The notes beneath the pieces are model-generated. The model was not told the origin of the DNA. It saw only the letters and a list, made by a program, of their open reading frames with translations, and ran no database searches. Source: Elusimicrobiaceae bacterium (GTDB lineage Bacteria > Elusimicrobiota > Elusimicrobia > Elusimicrobiales > Elusimicrobiaceae). From it: 64,000 nucleotides of DNA. Numbering within the stretch: position 1 is the first letter of the stretch; each line of letters opens with the position of its first letter. Shown one piece after another: positions 35,501-43,924 of the stretch. The stretch covers positions 25,690-89,689 of the forward strand of contig JAFVFN010000029.1 of NCBI GenBank assembly GCA_017475405.1. The letters are read 5' to 3'. The position numbers and the translations under genes are program-made.

Positions 35501-36889
35501 ATGAAGAAAACATTTTCACTCAATATTTACGGATTGATTTTTTCAATTATGTTGGTTGTGGCAGGACTTACGTGGCTGTTGCCTGCCGGCCAATACGATA
35601 CACAAGATCGTGACGGGCGCACCTATACGGTAGCCGGTTCTTATCACGCTGTTGAATCTTCGCCGCAAGGTATCGCTGCGGTGCTGACGGCACCGGCGAA
35701 AGGATTTAAGGACTGCGCCGATATTATTGTATTTATTTTTATTACGGGTGCCATTTTTACTATTTTGGAACGAACGGGAACTGTCAATGCCGTTATTATG
35801 GGGACCAGCTATTTGTTTTCCCGACGGGAAAAACTTAAAAAATGGTTTATTCCGGCTAGTATGGTGTTGTTTTCCATGGGTGGAGCTGTGTTTGGCATGG
35901 AAGAAGAAACCCTCATCTTTATCCCGCTGTTTATCCCGCTTGCACTGTCGCTTGGATACGATAGCGTAGTGGGGGTAAGTATCCCGTTTTTAGGGGCTTG
36001 GGCCGGTTTTTGTGCGGCCTTTATGAACCCGTTTACCGTGGGGATTTCCCAGGGAATTGCCCAGTTGCCGCTTTATTCGGGACTGGGGTATCGTTTACTC
36101 GTTTGGTTTATTTGTACGGTGGTAATTATTGCCTTTGTGACGTGGTACGGCGAAAAAATCCGAAAAAATCCCAGGCAAAGTATTACTTATGACATAGATC
36201 AGGAACGTCGTAAAAACCTGGATTTAACCGTTGTGCAAAAACCGCAGTTTAAACGATCTCATATTATTATCAGTATTGTGTTTGCCCTGGGAATGATCGG
36301 GCTTGTTATTGGGGTAGCCGTATATGAATGGTATATTGTAGAAATCTCTGGCCTGTTTTTGGGCGTAGGACTTTTATGTGCCCTGATTGCCCGGTTGTCT
36401 TTGAATCAAACCACGGATGCCATTATAGACGGGGCACGCAGTATGGTCAGCGTGGCTGTTATGCTGGCACTGGCACGTGCGATTGTGGTGGTGGCTTCAG
36501 ATGGTCGGATTTTAGATACTGTATTACACGGCATTGCCACGATGATCGGACACCTGCATCCGCTGGCCGCCGTAGAGGGGATGTTTGTGGCACACAGCTT
36601 TTTAAACTTTTTTATTGCGTCGGGTTCCGGACAGGCAGTACTGACCATGCCGGTCATGATCCCGCTGTCTGACCTGATGCATATTAGCCCGCAGTTGTCC
36701 ATTTTGGCCTATCAGTTTGGCGAAGGATGGACCAATGCCATTATCCCTACCGCGCCGGTTACCATGGCCGCCTTGGGGATGGCAGGCATTCCCTGGCTTA
36801 AATGGGCGCGGTGGAATATCAAACTGCAAATCATTTTAGCGGTGCTTTCTATGTTACTGCTCATCCCGCCGTATTTGATGGGATGGTAA
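35501..36889 (+). CDS. YfcC/DcuC-family membrane carrier
   Basis: 462-aa inner-membrane transporter with about 12 hydrophobic spans, related to the C4-dicarboxylate anaerobic carrier (DcuC/YfcC) family. Seen: GLTWLLPAGQYD early, GAVFGMEEETLIFIPLFIPLALSLGYD near 125-150, GAWAGFCAAFMNPFTVGI near 165, and AHSFLNFFIASGSGQAVLTMPVMIPLSDLM near 365. Substrate could be a dicarboxylate, amino acid or peptide. Not in an operon; leaderless by its -10 position. Ends 5 bp from a convergent pilin. Confidence 0.82.
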   Translation: MKKTFSLNIYGLIFSIMLVVAGLTWLLPAGQYDTQDRDGRTYTVAGSYHAVESSPQGIAAVLTAPAKGFKDCADIIVFIFITGAIFTILERTGTVNAVIMGTSYLFSRREKLKKWFIPASMVLFSMGGAVFGMEEETLIFIPLFIPLALSLGYDSVVGVSIPFLGAWAGFCAAFMNPFTVGISQGIAQLPLYSGLGYRLLVWFICTVVIIAFVTWYGEKIRKNPRQSITYDIDQERRKNLDLTVVQKPQFKRSHIIISIVFALGMIGLVIGVAVYEWYIVEISGLFLGVGLLCALIARLSLNQTTDAIIDGARSMVSVAVMLALARAIVVVASDGRILDTVLHGIATMIGHLHPLAAVEGMFVAHSFLNFFIASGSGQAVLTMPVMIPLSDLMHISPQLSILAYQFGEGWTNAIIPTAPVTMAALGMAGIPWLKWARWNIKLQIILAVLSMLLLIPPYLMGW

Positions 36890-36894
36890 TGTCT

Positions 36895-37362
36895 TTAATT
36901 TAGTCTGTATCGCACTTCTATGTCGCTTTCTGAGAGCAAAGTTCCCATACTCTTGCATATTTCGACAGCCTGTGGGTCCCTTGTAGCAGCCCAACAATAA
37001 AGGGCCTTTGACCATTTCTTATCTTCAGAATAAAATGTATCATTAAGGTAAATAATATCTAAGAGCTGATAACCACCTTTGCTTGAAATGTTAATGTCTG
37101 TTTTCTGCGCAGTTATGGAACAACTTAGTTTTTCAGGACAAGTAATTTGTAGATCCAGTTCTTCTTGGGAGGTTGCAAATTTGCCATTTGCCAGAAAATA
37201 AACTTCTTGTGCTTCATGTACTGCCTTAGCAAATACAAGCCCTTGTACAAGTTGACTTTTACGTACGGCTTTTTGATATTGAGGCAAAGCCACTGCCGCC
37301 AGTATCCCTATAATTAACACAACGACTAAAAGCTCTATGAGTGTGAATGCTTGTTTATTCAT
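36895..37362 (-). CDS. type IV pilin-like protein (structured-leader class)
   Basis: 155 aa: MNKQA then [28 protein letters not shown], Ala at -1, Glu5. Core LANGKFATSQEELDLQI. Late Cys pair CWAATRDPQAVEIC followed by KSMG, the commonest ending in this family. AAAGGAGA before the ATG, structured leader copy C upstream. Confidence 0.86.
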   Translation of the reverse strand: MNKQAFTLIELLVVVLIIGILAAVALPQYQKAVRKSQLVQGLVFAKAVHEAQEVYFLANGKFATSQEELDLQITCPEKLSCSITAQKTDINISSKGGYQLLDIIYLNDTFYSEDKKWSKALYCWAATRDPQAVEICKSMGTLLSESDIEVRYRLN

Positions 37363-37402
37363 ACATTTCTCCTTTGAAATACTCTGTCATGAACTCACGC
37401 AA

Positions 37403-37595
37403 AAAACGGCTGCTATATTTGAGCTCATTGAGGTGACCCAATATATAACAGCCGTAGTTTACCGCATAGCGGTAAACGTTCGGTACAAAATAACTGGGTA
37501 ATTAGTCCATTTACTTTGCACCTAAATCGGCTGTTTTTGGACCTCAATGATGCTTTTATAAAAGCTCTCCGTTTCTTAAACGGTTCCAAAAACAG
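37403..37595 (-). ncRNA. structured pilin leader RNA, copy C
   Basis: P1 CTGTTTTTGG/CCAAAAACAG with inner CCGTTTAAGAAACGG hairpin; second hairpin GGTGCAAAGTAA/TTATTTTGTACC; third GTTTACCGC-TAT-GCGGTAAAC; P6 CGGCTGTTATAT/ATATAGCAGCCG. Loop-loop pair TCATTGAGGT (37541-37550, minus) with ACCTCAATGA (37425-37434). TATAAT at 37624-37629. Confidence 0.75.
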
Positions 37596-37638
37596 ATTAA
37601 ATTTTTATAGTTACTTCCACTTCATTATAACATAATTG

Positions 37639-37815
37639 CTATAAATTAGTAAACATGACAGCAGCCAAAATAGCAGCCAGTACAACAGTCAGCACATATG
37701 AAATAATACGGGCCGATTTCTTACTGCTTTTGGGGAACAGTGCCCGAGTAATGATATAAAACCCGGGTATTGCCAGTAAAATAACAAATATAAAGATTAA
37801 TGAAATTCCTATCAT
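37639..37815 (-). CDS. small two-helix membrane protein (58 aa)
   Basis: A 58-codon ORF starting ATGATAGGAATTTC with a strong GGAGGT site 6 nt upstream. Translation gives two hydrophobic stretches (ISLIFIFVILLAIPGFYII and ISYVLTVVLAAILAAVMF) around a basic loop (PKSSKKSAR). Not recognised. It starts about 220 bp upstream of leader C's 5' end, on the same strand. Coding character (hydrophobic helices, clean ribosome site) supports a real small gene. Confidence 0.7.
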   Translation of the reverse strand: MIGISLIFIFVILLAIPGFYIITRALFPKSSKKSARIISYVLTVVLAAILAAVMFTNL

Positions 37816-37959
37816 ACAATACCTCCGTATGTAGTTATCATAGTAAATTTTTATTCTTTTTTACACCCTTAAAAGTAGTTAGTTTGGCAAAAAAGGGGTA
37901 TTAGGACGCCCCTCTTGGTCACAAAATGGAAAATAAGGCCGTTTTTGGGAAAATCATAG

Positions 37960-38276
37960 GGCAGAATCATTTATATATAATATAAATTAATTATATTATA
38001 AGATATGATCGGGGAAATATATAAGATTTCTTTTTTTTAGTTTAATTTATTATAAATAAGGTCATAAAATTAAATATAAAATAAAAAATATTTGAATTAT
38101 AAATATTTTTAAAATTTAAAATAATTTGTTAATTAGATGGTTTTTAAATAAAATTGAGATATGTAAAAATAATATTAAAATAAAATATTTTTAAAAAATA
38201 AGTATTTTTTAAAATAAGTATAATTTTAATTAATATAATAAAAATAAAAAATATTTATAAAATAATATAAATAAAT
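37960..38276. other. extremely AT-rich non-coding spacer
   Basis: Roughly 300 bp almost free of G and C, dominated by A/T runs such as AAATAAAATATTTTT, without ORFs or clear repeats. The flanking gap from 37816 to 38325 contains no gene. It separates the small membrane ORF from the 38326 gene and stands out strongly from the rest of the window. Possible roles are DNA unwinding, nucleoid-protein binding or foreign DNA; none is shown by the sequence. Confidence 0.8.
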
Positions 38277-38306
38277 ATGGACTTGCAAAATTTAATGCAA
38301 GTCCAT
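38277..38306 (-). terminator. terminator of membrane protein 38326-39057
   Basis: Minus-strand TATGGACTTGCA / TGCAAGTCCATA stem, then TTTATTT. Confidence 0.75.
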
Positions 38307-38325
38307 ATAGCTGTAGAAGTATGGT

Positions 38326-39057
38326 TTATTGTGTAATCATATGGAAACTATTTTCCATATCCAAAGCCTGTTGGGCCAGTTCCGGTGTATTATTCATGGA
38401 AAGAGCTCCTATGTAATATAGAGTTTGGGGATCCGATTGCAGCGCTGTCAACCAAAAGTTTAATTTGCCTCTGTTGGAATAACCCTCTCCCTGAGTCTGA
38501 TAAGCAGGCAAACCGTTGACCAATGTGCGCTCTTGGGCCGTAATTAAGAGTTGGCGTTGGGCTTGAGCTGCTTGCAGTTGTTCCTGCAGCACTTCAAAAG
38601 GGTCCTTCTCTTTTACATTGGTTTGCCGGATGATGGCGGCTATGAGGAAGTTCTCTTCTGCTTTACCGGAAGCATCTTTTTTGAGTGTGTTCGTATCCAT
38701 ACCCAGTTTGAGCTGTACATCCCCCAAAGTGATCCAATCTGCAAAGTCCATACCGTTATAAACGGTTAATTCAAAAGGAAACGTTGCATCCTGATAGGTA
38801 TGCTCCCCATAGACTGGAGCCGGGTTTTTTTGCACACGGGCCATAATCCCTTGGAAAGGGGCCAGTATAGCACGCGTTGTCAACCAGGTTCCGATAGTAA
38901 TCAGAACAGCAACCAGTACAGTACAAACACCCGCAGTGATTAGCGGGCCTTTGTTGGAGTGGCTTTTAAAAATGAGCCACCCTACTTTACACAGTAAGAA
39001 AAATACTGCGTACACTACAACTAGCGCAATAAGCGCTAAAATGATAAGTATTGTCAT
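38326..39057 (-). CDS. membrane-anchored protein of unknown function
   Basis: Not recognised. 243 aa from the start at 39057 (MTILIILALIALVV). Two N-terminal membrane spans (about 1-26 and 39-60), then a soluble part with a long charged helix (EVLQEQLQAAQAQRQLLI) and an N-terminal region (YQDATFPFELTVYNGMDFADWI) that looks like a beta-rich binding domain. The upstream extension in frame is rejected because TATAAT ends exactly 6 nt before this ATG. Confidence 0.7.
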   Translation of the reverse strand: MTILIILALIALVVVYAVFFLLCKVGWLIFKSHSNKGPLITAGVCTVLVAVLITIGTWLTTRAILAPFQGIMARVQKNPAPVYGEHTYQDATFPFELTVYNGMDFADWITLGDVQLKLGMDTNTLKKDASGKAEENFLIAAIIRQTNVKEKDPFEVLQEQLQAAQAQRQLLITAQERTLVNGLPAYQTQGEGYSNRGKLNFWLTALQSDPQTLYYIGALSMNNTPELAQQALDMENSFHMITQ

Positions 39058-39063
39058 AGTAGT

Positions 39064-39069
39064 ATTATA
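39064..39069 (-). promoter_or_regulatory. -10 element of leaderless membrane-protein gene
   Basis: Minus-strand TATAAT, 6-nt gap to the ATG at 39057. Confidence 0.6.
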
Positions 39070-39083
39070 GCTTTTTACAAAAG

Positions 39084-39115
39084 AAAAAGTCCCTAGGTAT
39101 AACACCTAGGGACGT
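39084..39115 (-). terminator. terminator of pilin 39134-39619
   Basis: Minus-strand GTCCCTAGGT-GTTAT-ACCTAGGGAC followed by TTTTTCTTTT. Confidence 0.85.
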
Positions 39116-39133
39116 GGTAAAAGAAAAGCAATA

Positions 39134-39619
39134 TTAGAAATCAGTCTTACCGCCTGTAATAGCATTACAGTAATTGATTGCTTCCGAATCACTGTTGCCA
39201 TTGCAGCTGCGGGAAGCTGAATATGTGCCACTGTCTTCCTGTACCGTAATGGTAGTGGTTAAGGTGTAACTATGTTCTTTACGAAGTCTTTTGGCCGTGA
39301 CAACGTTATTGGTAAAATTGATGCAAAAATTTTTGCCGCCATAGTATTTGCTGTTGTTTTGGTAGGTATTGGGACAAGTGTCTGAGGAGGGTGAGATTTC
39401 CGGGATCTCTACATCAAGTTGCGTAAATTTGGTAGGCCATGTTTCATGTTGCGCATGATAACGTTCCAAGGCAGTGCGTACAGCATTCATTTGGGTTAAT
39501 GCTTCAGTCGCACGAGAACGTTCTACAGCTGTTTGATACTGCGGTAATGCCACAGCAGACAACACACCGATAATAAGTACTACGACTAATAATTCAATTA
39601 AGGTAAAACCTTGATTCAT
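39134..39619 (-). CDS. type IV pilin-like protein (QGFTLIELL class)
   Basis: 161 aa: leader MNQG with Gly at -1, then [37 protein letters not shown]. Start at 39619 has an AGGAGA site; a longer in-frame start is not needed. The body differs from the LANGSYT group (YHAQHETWPTKFTQLDVEIPEIS) and resembles the 43925 pilin (YHSEWPSTFKGLDVEF). Cysteines at four sites including SCNGNSDSEAINYC. No structured leader or T12 promoter. Confidence 0.85.
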   Translation of the reverse strand: MNQGFTLIELLVVVLIIGVLSAVALPQYQTAVERSRATEALTQMNAVRTALERYHAQHETWPTKFTQLDVEIPEISPSSDTCPNTYQNNSKYYGGKNFCINFTNNVVTAKRLRKEHSYTLTTTITVQEDSGTYSASRSCNGNSDSEAINYCNAITGGKTDF

Positions 39620-39769
39620 AATTTTTCTCCTGTGTAAGCGCAAGTTGCGTTACTATAAGTATAGCAAAAAAGAAGAGAAAATCAACTTTGATTTTTTAGA
39701 AGATAAAAATTTTTGCTGCAGAACTTTGTAATTTTTGCTACAATATTTAAGTCACTTAATCCGATTTAT

Positions 39770-39842
39770 GCCAAGATAGCTCAGCTGGTAGAGCAGCCGC
39801 TTCGTAAGCGGCAGGTCCGGGGTTCGATCCCCCGTCTTGGCT
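39770..39842 (+). tRNA. tRNA-Thr(CGU)
   Basis: Acceptor GCCAAGA/TCTTGGC, D-arm AGCTCAGCTGGTAGAGC-type, anticodon loop TTCGTAA (CGU), T-arm CGGGG TTCGATC CCCCG. Discriminator T, CCA not encoded. TACAAT lies about 26 bp upstream. Followed by integrase remains. Confidence 0.95.
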
Positions 39843-39856
39843 ATTTTTTTCGTCTA

Positions 39857-39903
39857 AATGCTGACCATTTTGCTGACACAGCTTTTTTAAATGGTCAGCA
39901 TTT
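39857..39903. repeat. inverted repeat after tRNA-Thr
   Basis: Arms AATGCTGACCATTT and AAATGGTCAGCATT around a ~17-nt loop. The right arm overlaps the end of the integrase relic. Could act as the relic's terminator. Confidence 0.6.
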
Positions 39904-40059
39904 TGGCAATTTTTCAACCGCAGAATGTAAATCAGCAGGAGCCAAGTGGGCGTAGATTTCAGTCATTTTAATTGATCTGTGTCCCAACAACTTTGACACG
40001 CGATACAAATCAACCCCGGCTTGTACTAAATGACTAGCAAACGTATGACGCAGTTTGTG
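39895..40059 (-). pseudogene. tyrosine recombinase (integrase) C-terminal relic
   Basis: Minus-strand frame reads HKLRHTFASHLVQAGVDLYR, VSKLLGHRSIKMTEIYAHLAP and then a short tail to a stop. These hold the catalytic HxxR, the (H/W) of LLGH and the nucleophile Tyr of a phage-type integrase. Everything upstream is lost after two stops (TGATGA). It lies 53 bp from the 3' end of tRNA-Thr, the usual site for such elements. A dead remnant. Confidence 0.85.
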
Positions 40060-40072
40060 TCATCACATCTAA

Positions 40073-40411
40073 GAGATTCCCACCAAAGTATTAAATCAGG
40101 CAGCCAAATGTAATAAAGAGCGTTTCTTCAGTGATTTTATGTTTCAGCTTACCAAAGAAGAGAAACAAGCGGTTATAACAAATTGTAATAACCTTACCTT
40201 TCTTAAATTTTCGTCTGCGTTGCCTTAAATTTTACCAAACATAGCATCGCTAGACTTCCTAGATTATTGAACAATTAATAGGGATTTTGGAAAAGTCACT
40301 CTTGCAATATATGGATGAAAACGCCCAACGTGTCAATGAAATTATGGAACGATTAATGATATGCTTGCCGCTGGTGATGATGATCCCAAAAAGATAGGTT
40401 TTGTAAAATAA
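40073..40411 (+). pseudogene. ORF6N-domain protein relic
   Basis: Plus-strand frame reads EIPTKVLNQAAKCNKERFF then SDFMFQLTKEEKQ, the core of ORF6N (phage-type) proteins. It then hits a stop after FLKFSSALP. About 110 bp on, a second piece (YMDENAQRVNEIMERL, then after a one-base frameshift DMLAAGDDDPKKIGFVK) is the C-terminal end. Internal deletion and frameshift mark it as dead. Together with the integrase relic it is the scar of an element at tRNA-Thr. Confidence 0.7.
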
Positions 40412-40539
40412 AAATTATAAACAGTCCTACATGTGGGGCTATTTCTGGTAAATTCCGCGGGTAAAGACCTCAGGGGTAAAACCCGCCCGTGGTATATGTC
40501 AATTTTATGCTATTTTCTATATTTGATAAAATATAAGAT

Positions 40540-42393
40540 ATGATAGACATCAAAACACTTTCGTTTCACTTTGGACTGCGTACCCTTTTTGAGGATACGT
40601 CTGTGTTAATTCATGATGGACAAAAAGTGGGACTTGTAGGTCCAAACGGATGTGGAAAATCTACGTTGTTTAAACTGATTGAGGGTAAATTTTCACCGGA
40701 TGGTGGGAAAATAGATATCTCGCGCGGTACGCAAATTGCGTCTGTAGCGCAGGATATTGCTGATCCGTCAGTATGTCTATTGGATTATGTTCTGGCGGCC
40801 GATAAAGAGCTGACCCGACTTCAAAAAGAACTGGAAAACCCGTCTATTTCCGGGGAGCGTATGGCCGAGGTGTTTGACCGCTTGGAGTTTTTGGGGGCAC
40901 ACAGCGCGCAGGCCCGTGCCAGTTCAATTTTAAGCGGACTTGGTTTTGTCAATGAGGACTTTCAACGTCCGCTCAAAGAGTTTTCCGGAGGATGGCAGGT
41001 AAGAGCCAATTTGGCAGCTTGTTTATATGCGCCGTCCAACTGTCTGTTATTAGACGAACCGACTAACCACCTGGATTTGGAAACAGCCATGTGGCTGGAA
41101 AATTATCTGCTACGCATTGATAAAACCGTATTTATTATCTCGCATGACCGTCATATTTTAAACCGTATTTGTGATCATATTATCCATGTGGAAGACGGAC
41201 AGTTAAAACTTTATAATGGTAATTACGATACGTATGAGCGTACGCGTGCGGCTGCCATTGAAGGAGCCAAACTGGCTGCTGCCAAGCATGAGCGTGTAGT
41301 GGCACATTTGCAGTCGTTTGTGGATAGATTTCGTTATAAGGCCAGTAAGGCCAAACAGGCTCAAAGCCGCCTTAAGATGATTGAAAAACTGGGCAGTGCG
41401 CCGCAGATCCCCAAAGATCCCGAGGCGCATTTTGAGTTCCCCAGTCCGGAGCAGCTCAACAACTCCCTGTTGACCATTGAAAACGGCGTGGCCGGGTATG
41501 ATGATGTCCCGGTGCTGCAACAATTGGATTTACGCATTGAGCCGGATGATCGCATTGCCTTATTGGGGGCTAACGGGAACGGTAAGTCTACACTGGCCAA
41601 GATCCTGTCACATCGCTTACTTTTGATGGGCGGTAAAATGACTACGGCCAAGAAAATGAAGATTGCCTATTTTTCGCAACATCAAACCGAAGAATTGGAT
41701 GTGGAAAAAACACCGTATGAAATGCTCAGCGCCGTGATGCCGTTGGCCAGTGAAACACAAATTCGTGCCCAGTTGGGGGCTTTTGGGCTTAATAAGTCAA
41801 AGTCCGATACTTTGATTGGCAGTTTATCCGGTGGCGAAAAATCCCGTTTGCTTTTGGCACTGATTACCAAAGATGCCCCGCATTTACTCATTTTAGACGA
41901 ACCGACCAACCATTTGGATATCCAATCGCGCTCTGCTTTAATTGAGGCGCTTAATAACTATGAAGGGGCCGTGGTACTCATTACGCATGATTTGCACGTT
42001 ATTGAACTGACGTGTGATACCTTGTGGATGGTAAGGCGCGGTACCTGTCAAACTTTTGTCGGTGATTTGGATGATTATAAAGCGCAGCTTCTAAAAAACA
42101 ATGACCGCAATGATTTGGCCAGTGACAAAATAACGTCCAAAGAAATGCAGCGTAAAGAGGCTGCGGCTCGCCGTCAGCGTGTAGCGCCGCTCAAAAAAGA
42201 AATTCGTGCTTTGGATGAAAAGTTGGAAAAATTAAATACCCGTAAAACGGCGTTGGAAGAAGAGTTGCTTACACAATACTCTGCACAGAGCAGTATAGAG
42301 TTGGCCCTTTTAAATGATGAACTCAAAAAAACAGAAGAACGTTGGCTAGGACTCAATGAAGAGATGGAATCTATTTTAGCGGAGTCGGTATGA
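40540..42393 (+). CDS. ABC-F family ATPase
   Basis: 617 aa with two soluble ABC domains and no membrane spans, so a ribosome-associated ABC-F protein (translation factor or protection type). First domain: GPNGCGKST (near 35), FSGGWQVR, LLLDEPTNHLD. Second: GANGNGKST (near 345), LSGGEKSR, LILDEPTNHLD. A linker between them is rich in Lys/Ala/Gln and the C-terminus is a coiled coil (EIRALDEKLEKLNTRKTALEEELL). Which ABC-F subgroup is uncertain. Overlaps the DEAD-box gene by 4 bp. A TAAAAT lies 7 nt upstream. Confidence 0.92.
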   Translation: MIDIKTLSFHFGLRTLFEDTSVLIHDGQKVGLVGPNGCGKSTLFKLIEGKFSPDGGKIDISRGTQIASVAQDIADPSVCLLDYVLAADKELTRLQKELENPSISGERMAEVFDRLEFLGAHSAQARASSILSGLGFVNEDFQRPLKEFSGGWQVRANLAACLYAPSNCLLLDEPTNHLDLETAMWLENYLLRIDKTVFIISHDRHILNRICDHIIHVEDGQLKLYNGNYDTYERTRAAAIEGAKLAAAKHERVVAHLQSFVDRFRYKASKAKQAQSRLKMIEKLGSAPQIPKDPEAHFEFPSPEQLNNSLLTIENGVAGYDDVPVLQQLDLRIEPDDRIALLGANGNGKSTLAKILSHRLLLMGGKMTTAKKMKIAYFSQHQTEELDVEKTPYEMLSAVMPLASETQIRAQLGAFGLNKSKSDTLIGSLSGGEKSRLLLALITKDAPHLLILDEPTNHLDIQSRSALIEALNNYEGAVVLITHDLHVIELTCDTLWMVRRGTCQTFVGDLDDYKAQLLKNNDRNDLASDKITSKEMQRKEAAARRQRVAPLKKEIRALDEKLEKLNTRKTALEEELLTQYSAQSSIELALLNDELKKTEERWLGLNEEMESILAESV

Positions 42394-43880
42394 ACGCATT
42401 TGAGCTATTACCCGTATTTTTACAGCAGATCCTACGAAGGAACCTGATTGTTGAACCTACTCCGATTCAACAAAAGGCTATCGGACCTGCGTTGCAGGGA
42501 CGTGATATATTGGGTACCGCGCAAACAGGTACCGGCAAAACATTTGCTTTTTTATTGCCTCTTGTGGTACATTTAACACAACGGACGGAAGAGAACGCAT
42601 TGATTTTATCTCCCACACGGGAACTAGCGGAGCAAATCTTAACAGAACTGGAGAAGCTGACGGACCAATTACCGGCGGCGCTGATAATCGGGGGGGACAA
42701 TATCCACAAACAATATGCGGCTTTGCGACGTAAACCGCGCGTATTGATTGCGACTCCCGGACGTTTAATGGATCATATGAGTCGCAAGAGCGTAGATCTG
42801 TCTCGTATCCATTTTTTGGTGTTAGACGAAACAGACCGTATGCTGGATATGGGATTTATTGAAGATATGCGTCATATTGTGGGAGCTCTGCCCAAGCCAC
42901 ATCAAACGCTGTTGTTTTCGGCTACCTTACCTGCAGAGATTAAGTCTCTGGCAGGCGAGTTTTTGCAAAATCCGGTAAACGTGCAAGTAGGAGCGGTAAG
43001 TGCTGCGTCGCAGAGCGTTCTTCAGGAAATTGTATATGTAACGGTCCGAGAAAAATTGCCTCAATTATTGCATGAGCTGCGTACCCGTCAGGGATCCGTG
43101 TTGGTATTTGTCAAGACTAAACACGGAGCTGAACGACTGGCCAAGGAACTCAAACGTTATGGCGAGAAAGCAAACGCCCTGCATGGAGAACTACGCCAAA
43201 ATCGGCGCCGACAGGTCATGGAGTTTTTTCGTAATGGAACGGTACGGGTGTTAGTGGCTACGGATTTAGCGGCTCGCGGATTGGATGTGGCGCATATTGC
43301 TCATGTGATTAATTACGATTTACCGCAAAATTCGCAAGATTATATTCACCGTATCGGTCGTACCGGACGTGCCGGTGCAGTGGGACATGCGCTTACTCTA
43401 ATTAGCGAGAACGGAGCCAAATGGCAGGAAATTTGCCAAACGACACGGTTTGCCGGTACGGTTAAAACGATTTCCAAGACGATTGAACCGTTACCGGAAC
43501 CGAAATTTGTGGCTCACGAAGAGGGAGAAATCCATGCGAAACGTCGTCAAAAAACATCTCAAAAACGGGTGTCTCAGGCAGAGGACGCTCCGTCTGCCTA
43601 TACACGTCGTGCCTTAGAATTATTAAAAAGCGGGGAAGTAGAATTACCGCAGGCTCCCAAAACTTCCATGCGTGCGGCCAAAAAGCCTAAAACGTTTAAC
43701 AAAACATCCGATGCGGCCCGCATCTTGGATCGTGAACAGATTGCGGACACAGGTATTCACCGTATTAAAGTGGGTGTTAGTAAAAAGGCACTCAAAAAAA
43801 TGCAGCAATCCACGAAACCTCCGGTAAAGCGAACTGGTAAGCAAAATTTTAAAAAGTTCTTTAAACGCAAACATCGTTAA
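42390..43880 (+). CDS. DEAD-box RNA helicase (RhlE-like)
   Basis: 496 aa. Q motif ELLPVFLQQILRR..PTPIQQKAI, motif I AQTGTGKT (near 47), motif Ia PTRELAEQ, motif II VLDETDRMLDMGF (near 148), motif III SAT, motif VI HRIGRTGRAG (near 320). Motif II reads DETD instead of DEAD. The tail after residue 380 is basic and unstructured (KPPVKRTGKQNFKKFFKRKHR), typical for RNA binding. Co-transcribed with the ABC-F gene, suggesting a shared role in ribosome or RNA handling. Confidence 0.92.
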   Translation: MNAFELLPVFLQQILRRNLIVEPTPIQQKAIGPALQGRDILGTAQTGTGKTFAFLLPLVVHLTQRTEENALILSPTRELAEQILTELEKLTDQLPAALIIGGDNIHKQYAALRRKPRVLIATPGRLMDHMSRKSVDLSRIHFLVLDETDRMLDMGFIEDMRHIVGALPKPHQTLLFSATLPAEIKSLAGEFLQNPVNVQVGAVSAASQSVLQEIVYVTVREKLPQLLHELRTRQGSVLVFVKTKHGAERLAKELKRYGEKANALHGELRQNRRRQVMEFFRNGTVRVLVATDLAARGLDVAHIAHVINYDLPQNSQDYIHRIGRTGRAGAVGHALTLISENGAKWQEICQTTRFAGTVKTISKTIEPLPEPKFVAHEEGEIHAKRRQKTSQKRVSQAEDAPSAYTRRALELLKSGEVELPQAPKTSMRAAKKPKTFNKTSDAARILDREQIADTGIHRIKVGVSKKALKKMQQSTKPPVKRTGKQNFKKFFKRKHR

Positions 43881-43881
43881 A

Positions 43882-43912
43882 AAGGCCGCTCTGGAAGAGC
43901 GGCCTTTTAGAA
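43882..43912 (+). terminator. terminator of ABC-F/helicase operon
   Basis: AAAAGGCCGCTCT / AGAGCGGCCTTTT stem with GGA loop region. Confidence 0.85.
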
Positions 43913-43924
43913 AGTAACGGGGGA

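Noticed and set aside
37960..38276. Replication origin in the AT-rich spacer
   Set aside because: No dnaA or dnaN genes nearby and no clear DnaA boxes (TTATCCACA) were seen.
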